Shown here: piece after piece, positions 60,353-64,000 of the stretch | Numbering within the stretch: position 1 is the stretch's first letter | How the letters are laid out: each line of letters begins with the position of its first letter | Origin: Actinomadura opuntiae | GTDB taxonomy: Bacteria > Actinomycetota > Actinomycetes > Streptosporangiales > Streptosporangiaceae | Length of the DNA stretch: 64,000 nt | NCBI RefSeq assembly: GCF_030283205.1 | Contig: NZ_JASNWF010000007.1 | Coordinates: forward strand, 1 to 64,000 | Direction of reading: 5' to 3' | Notes under the pieces: generated by a model | The model's input: the letters and a program-made list of their open reading frames with translations, nothing else | Database searches by the model: none | What the model was told of the DNA's origin: nothing | Program-made: the position numbers and the translations under genes

Positions 60353-61402
60353 ATGCACGGTGAGTACAAGGTCCCCGGCGGCAAGCTCGTGGTCGCCGAC
60401 GTCGACGTGGTGGACGGCCTGCTGCGCCGCCCCAGGATCAGCGGCGACTTCTTCATGGAGCCGGACGAGGCGCTGGAGGCCATCAACGCCGCCCTGGACG
60501 GGTTGCCCGCCGCCCTGGAGGCCAGGGAGATCGGGGCCCGCGTCCAGGCGGGGCTGCCGGCCGGGACGGTGATGCTGGGCATCACCGCCGAGGCCGTCGG
60601 CATCGCGGTGCGGCGCGCGGTCGCGCGGGCCTCGGACTGGCGGGACCACGACTGGCGACTGGTCCACGAACCGCCGCAGGGCCCCGCCCTGCACATGGCG
60701 CTCGACCAGGTGCTCGCCGAGGAGGTCGGCGCGGGACGCCGCCCGCCGACGCTGCGCGTCTGGGAATGGGCCTCGCCCGCGGTGGTCATCGGCAGCTTCC
60801 AGTCGCTGCGCAACGAGGTCGACGCCGAGGAGGCCGAGCGGCACGGCGTCGAGGTGGTCCGCCGCATCAGCGGCGGGGGCGCGATGTTCGTCGAACCCGG
60901 CAACACGATCACCTACTCGCTGTACGCGCCCGGCTCCCTGGTCGCGGGCATGTCGTTCGCCGAGAGCTACGCCTTCCTCGACGACTGGGTGCTCGGCGCC
61001 CTCGGCGAGCTCGGCATCCGGGCCTGGTACCAGCCGCTCAACGACATCACCTCCGACCAGGGCAAGATCGCCGGCGCGGCGCAGAAGCGGCTGGCCTCCG
61101 GCGCGGTGCTGCACCACGTGACGATGTCCTACGACATCGACGCCGCGAAGATGCTGCGGGTGCTGCGGATCGGCCGGGAGAAGGTGTCCGACAAGGGCAT
61201 CGCCAGCGCCGCCAAGCGGGTCGACCCGCTGCGCCGGCAGACCGGCCTGCCCCGCGAGGAGATCATCGACCGGATGATCGCGCACTTCCGGACCCGGTAC
61301 GGCCTGGTCACCGACCGCCTCACCGACGACGAGCTCCGCCTCGCCGACAAGTACGCGGCCGACAAGTTCAGCACCGCCGAATGGACCGCCCGCGTTCCCT
61401 GA
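60353..61402 (+). CDS. Lipoate-protein ligase A family protein, N-terminal accessory domain
   Basis: A 349-aa protein. The N-terminal 85 residues (HGEYKVPGGKLVVADVDVVDG, read as HGEYKVPGGKL then VVADVDVVDG) resemble the small accessory domain that is C-terminal in E. coli LplA, so domain order is swapped. The remaining part is a biotin/lipoate ligase-fold catalytic domain with VVIGSFQSLRNEVD, VRRISGGGAMFVEPGN and the invariant Lys in SDQGKIAGAAQKR. It probably loads lipoate on 2-oxoacid dehydrogenase or glycine cleavage proteins. ATG 60353 overlaps a GTG at 60350; either could start. It is divergent from the pirin gene. Confidence 0.85.
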   Translation: MHGEYKVPGGKLVVADVDVVDGLLRRPRISGDFFMEPDEALEAINAALDGLPAALEAREIGARVQAGLPAGTVMLGITAEAVGIAVRRAVARASDWRDHDWRLVHEPPQGPALHMALDQVLAEEVGAGRRPPTLRVWEWASPAVVIGSFQSLRNEVDAEEAERHGVEVVRRISGGGAMFVEPGNTITYSLYAPGSLVAGMSFAESYAFLDDWVLGALGELGIRAWYQPLNDITSDQGKIAGAAQKRLASGAVLHHVTMSYDIDAAKMLRVLRIGREKVSDKGIASAAKRVDPLRRQTGLPREEIIDRMIAHFRTRYGLVTDRLTDDELRLADKYAADKFSTAEWTARVP

Positions 61403-61424
61403 CCCGCCCTGCGGCGACGCCGGT

Positions 61425-62552
61425 TCACCGGTCCTGGACGGTCTGGCGCGTCCCGGTTTCGGCGGAACGGCGGACGGCGTCGAGGAGCCGGTGCATGTGC
61501 AGGCCCGTGTCGAAGCCCGGCACGGTCGTGCCGCCCGTCCGGACGTCGTCGGCGAAGCGGGCATAGAACTGCGCGACGTTGAGGACCTCGACCGCGCGCG
61601 CCGCCTCCGGCACCCACAGGTATTCGTCCGGGATCGGCAGATCCTCGCGGGACGACCCGCTGCCTTGGGCGCCGCGTACCGCCAAGGCGCCGATCTGGAC
61701 GCCCTCCTTGGCGCCCGGGCCCGGAGAGACCAGCGCGAGGTCGCCGTCGGTGCCCGCGATCTCGATCCGGGTGCGGGCCGCAGTGACCTTGGCGTCGTGC
61801 ACGTGCACGGACGCGGTGGCGCCTCCGGCGAGGACCGCGCCGACGACGATCTGGTCGGGGGTGTCGGCCTTGACCGTCTCGTTCGTGCCGGTCACGGTGT
61901 ACTCGGTGCGCTGCACCGACAGCTCCGCCGACAGGGCCGTCACGTTCCCGGCGAGGTACTCCATCACGTCGAGCGTGTGCCCCGCGCCGACCTCGAGCGA
62001 GCCGGCGCCGTTCGACCTGTCGAACGTGTAGGCGCCCCAGCCGGGGATCTCGCCCGAGCCGCCCTTGCCGCGCGCCGCGTACACGTTGACGGAGGTCACC
62101 CTGCCGACGTACCCGTCGGCGACCAGGTCCCGCGCGTACTGGACGGCGGGGGAGAAGCGCGCCTGCAGGCCCACCGCGTGCCGCACGCCGGTGCGCCGCG
62201 CGAGCTCCAGCAGGCCCCCGGCCTCCGCGGTGCCGAGTGCCAGGGGCCACTCGCAGTAGACGTGCTTGCCCGCGTCGAGCGCCGCCCGGACCAGCGCGTC
62301 GTGCGCCGGCACCTTGACGGTGATCGCCACTAGGTCGACGTCGGGGTGCGCGGCGAGTTCGCGGGCGTCGGTGAAGGCGTGCGGGACGCCGAACCGGTCG
62401 GCCGCAGCGCGGGCGCTGTCGGCCCGGCTGGTGCCGACGGCCGTGATCTCGTAACCGGGCAGCGCGCGGAGGGCGGGGACGTGCGCCCGCGCGGCCCAGC
62501 CCCGGTCGGGGTTCGCGCCGACGATGCCGACCCGGATGCTGCCGTCTGCCAT
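61425..62552 (-). CDS. Gfo/Idh/MocA family oxidoreductase
   Basis: A 375-aa NAD(P)-dependent oxidoreductase. N-terminal Rossmann fold starting [15 protein letters not shown], with [15 protein letters not shown] as the conserved EKP-type motif (here EWP). The C-terminal alpha/beta domain carries [14 protein letters not shown] with the catalytic His-type motif. The EKP Lys is replaced by Trp, common in actinobacterial members that act on galactose, myo-inositol or sugar-like substrates; the substrate is unknown. AGGTCCCC precedes the ATG weakly. It converges on the lipoate ligase gene and is divergent from the TerD-domain gene. Confidence 0.9.
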   Translation of the reverse strand: MADGSIRVGIVGANPDRGWAARAHVPALRALPGYEITAVGTSRADSARAAADRFGVPHAFTDARELAAHPDVDLVAITVKVPAHDALVRAALDAGKHVYCEWPLALGTAEAGGLLELARRTGVRHAVGLQARFSPAVQYARDLVADGYVGRVTSVNVYAARGKGGSGEIPGWGAYTFDRSNGAGSLEVGAGHTLDVMEYLAGNVTALSAELSVQRTEYTVTGTNETVKADTPDQIVVGAVLAGGATASVHVHDAKVTAARTRIEIAGTDGDLALVSPGPGAKEGVQIGALAVRGAQGSGSSREDLPIPDEYLWVPEAARAVEVLNVAQFYARFADDVRTGGTTVPGFDTGLHMHRLLDAVRRSAETGTRQTVQDR

Positions 62553-62607
62553 GGGGACCTCCCGTCAGTGAAGCGGACCTCTGCCGTCCGCTTTCTTGGA
62601 GGCTAAC

Positions 62608-62657
62608 GCAACCGGACATAGCCCGTCCACATAAAGGGACGGTGCAGGTCCGGTTGC
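62608..62657. promoter_or_regulatory. Nested inverted repeat in the Gfo/Idh - TerD intergenic region
   Basis: The outer arms GCAACCGGAC (62608-62617) and GTCCGGTTGC (62648-62657) are perfect complements; inside them CCGTCC (62623-62628) pairs with GGACGG (62637-62642). The structure is 50 bp long and sits between two divergent genes. It could be a two-site operator or an RNA hairpin in a leader. Confidence 0.55.
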
Positions 62658-62761
62658 CGCGCGGAACTCCCCGGCCGCGTCGCGCGTCCACCTCACATGC
62701 AGGTCGCGGTGCCGCCGGTCGGCCCGTAGGTTGGTCACGTCGGCCGATGACGAGGAGCGTT

Positions 62762-64000
62762 ATGTCCATGCAGAAGGGCGCCAACACCGCGGTGCCGGTC
62801 CCCGCGGTCCGCGTCGAGGTCGGGTGGCAGAGCGGACCGGGCGTGCCGGACGCCGACGCGTCGGCGCTGCTGCTGACCGACTCCGGCCGGGTGCGCTCCG
62901 ACGACGACTTCATCTTCTACAACCAGCCGGCGCACGCGTCCGGGGCGGTGCGGCACGAGGGCAAGCGGCCGGGGCCCACGACGGTGGACGCCCTGTCGGT
63001 GGACCTCGGCCGCGTCGAACCGGGCGTCGAGCGGATCGTGATCGCCGCGTCCGCGGACGGCGGGACGTTCGGCCAGTTCCAGGGGCTGTACGTGCGGGTC
63101 GCGGACGCCTCCGGCGGCACCGAGGTCGCGCGCTTCGACAGTCCCGGCGCCACGAGCGAGACCGCGTTCGTGCTCGGTGAGCTGTACCGGCGGCAGGGCG
63201 GATGGAAGTTCCGCGCGGTCGGTCAGGGGTACGACTCCGGGCTCGCGGGGCTGGCCAGCGACTTCGGCATCACGGTCGACGATCCGGGCCAGGCGTCCGC
63301 CCCGCCCCCTCCGCAGCAGCCCGCGGCTCCTCCCGCTCCTCCGCAGCCGCAGGCGGCTCCTCCTGCGCCGCCGCAGCCCCAGGCGCCGCCGCCCGGCCAG
63401 TACGCGCCTCCCGGCGGGCAGTACACGCCGCCCCCGCCGCCCGGGCAGTACGCACCGCCTCCAGGCCAGTACGCACCGCCTCCGCCGCCCGGACAGTACG
63501 CCCCGCCGCCCGACCAGTACGCGCCGCCGCCTCCGCCGCCGGGCGGCCAGTACATGCCGCCCCCGCCGGGACAGTACGCGCCGCCTCCGCCCGGGTACGC
63601 GCCTCCGCAGGCACCGCCTCCGCAGCCGGCGCCGCAGGCGCCGGGCCCGCAGGGCGGGACGATCTCGCTGACCAAGAGCAAGCCGTCGGTGTCGCTCACC
63701 AAGCACGGCGCCACCTCGGGGCACATGCGGGTCAACCTCAACTGGACGGCGCGCGAGGGCGTCGCCAAGGGGCGGCTCGGCAAGCGCCGGCGCGGCGTCG
63801 ACCTGGACCTCGACCTGTGCTGCCTCTGGGAGCTGCAGAGCGGGCGCAGGGGCATCATCCACGCGCTCGGCGACATGGGCGCGCTGGACCGCCCGCCTTT
63901 CATCCGGCTCGACAAGGACGACCGCACCGGCGCGATCGAGACCGGTGAGAACCTCACCATCAACCTCGACCACACCGCCGACTTCAAGCGGATCCTGGTG
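62762..64000 (+). CDS. TerD-domain protein with Pro/Gln/Tyr-rich linker (3' end outside window)
   Basis: An open frame of at least 413 codons running to the window edge. GAGGAG five bases upstream supports ATG 62762. Residues about 1-180 form one TerD-like domain ([20 protein letters not shown], then [20 protein letters not shown] and [19 protein letters not shown]). Residues about 181-297 are a low-complexity linker with many [12 protein letters not shown] repeats. A second TerD domain starts near 300 ([16 protein letters not shown], then [13 protein letters not shown] and [14 protein letters not shown], where the Asp-rich loops bind calcium in known TerD proteins). TerD proteins are linked to tellurite resistance and stress or phage inhibition; the exact role is unknown. 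Confidence 0.88.
   Translation, partial: MSMQKGANTAVPVPAVRVEVGWQSGPGVPDADASALLLTDSGRVRSDDDFIFYNQPAHASGAVRHEGKRPGPTTVDALSVDLGRVEPGVERIVIAASADGGTFGQFQGLYVRVADASGGTEVARFDSPGATSETAFVLGELYRRQGGWKFRAVGQGYDSGLAGLASDFGITVDDPGQASAPPPPQQPAAPPAPPQPQAAPPAPPQPQAPPPGQYAPPGGQYTPPPPPGQYAPPPGQYAPPPPPGQYAPPPDQYAPPPPPPGGQYMPPPPGQYAPPPPGYAPPQAPPPQPAPQAPGPQGGTISLTKSKPSVSLTKHGATSGHMRVNLNWTAREGVAKGRLGKRRRGVDLDLDLCCLWELQSGRRGIIHALGDMGALDRPPFIRLDKDDRTGAIETGENLTINLDHTADFKRILV

Noticed and set aside
1..64000. CRISPR arrays, insertion sequences, prophage or tRNA genes
   Set aside because: Reading both strands showed no regularly spaced repeats, transposase or integrase motifs, or cloverleaf sequences with the T-loop consensus.

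Overview
The window is about 72% G+C (estimated by eye) and opens with the last bases of a 23S rRNA gene and a 5S rRNA gene, so it lies just downstream of an rrn operon. The gene content is that of a filamentous actinomycete. The best guess is Actinomadura or another Thermomonosporaceae/Streptosporangiales member: a tmsAB-type pair for 10-methyl (tuberculostearic) fatty acids, a B12-dependent ribonucleotide reductase behind NrdR, lexA divergent from a LysM cell-division gene, DUF4192 and DUF1707 proteins, several P450s, and many TetR, SDR and alpha/beta-hydrolase genes. No tRNA gene, CRISPR array, transposase or prophage gene was recognised.

Layout. 1-360: 23S 3' end, 5S rRNA, strong terminator. 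0.4-5.5 kb: regulator/oxidoreductase pairs (NmrA-like/AraC, SDR/TetR with two operator copies), then a P450-DUF523 unit. 5.9-10.7 kb: CoA-transferase, NAD kinase, cytochrome oxidase subunit I and a small methyltransferase. 10.7-15.1 kb: leftward cluster of TetR, AurF-like diiron oxygenase, Baeyer-Villiger-type monooxygenase and SDR. 15.3-18.7 kb: FtsX-type ABC exporter. 18.7-23.8 kb: housekeeping genes (alanine-type aminotransferase, DinG-like helicase, phosphoribosyltransferase, DUF4192). 24.1-25.3 kb: a TetR gene followed by decayed tandem copies of its own 3' end, then a G-rich tract. 25.3-31.9 kb: small conserved protein, polysaccharide deacetylase, DUF1707 membrane protein, the tmsA/tmsB-like pair and a RecQ helicase. 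31.9-37.4 kb: BTAD regulator, two alpha/beta hydrolases, class III aminotransferase. 37.6-41.5 kb: two tandem P450s, an SDR, and the 5'-truncated remnant of an MmyB-type regulator whose HTH part is gone. 41.6-44 kb: acyl-CoA ligase and a secreted AA10 LPMO. 44.2-51.7 kb: leuS, lexA, LysM gene, nrdR and nrdJ. 51.9-62.6 kb: accessory regulator/enzyme pairs (MarR/membrane protein, GntR/OsmC, LysR/carboxymuconolactone-decarboxylase-hydrolase fusion, pirin/TetR), a lipoate ligase and a Gfo/Idh/MocA oxidoreductase. 62.7-64 kb: a TerD-domain protein with a Pro/Gln/Tyr-rich linker that runs off the window.

How the genes work together. SOS control is visible at 47.6 kb, where two SOS-box-like sites lie between lexA and the LysM gene. 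Deoxynucleotide synthesis is controlled at 48.2-51.7 kb, where NrdR-box-like sites precede nrdR-nrdJ. Lipid modification is encoded at 27.4-30.2 kb (methyltransferase plus FAD reductase). Most other loci are self-contained pairs of an oxidoreductase or hydrolase with a one-component regulator, several with palindromic operators. I found no defence system or large biosynthetic cluster. The most unusual items are the decayed repeat array behind the 24.1 kb TetR gene, the decapitated regulator fused head-on to an SDR gene at 40.9 kb, a near-identical 101-bp tract shared by the tandem P450s, and the diiron-oxygenase/BVMO cluster.
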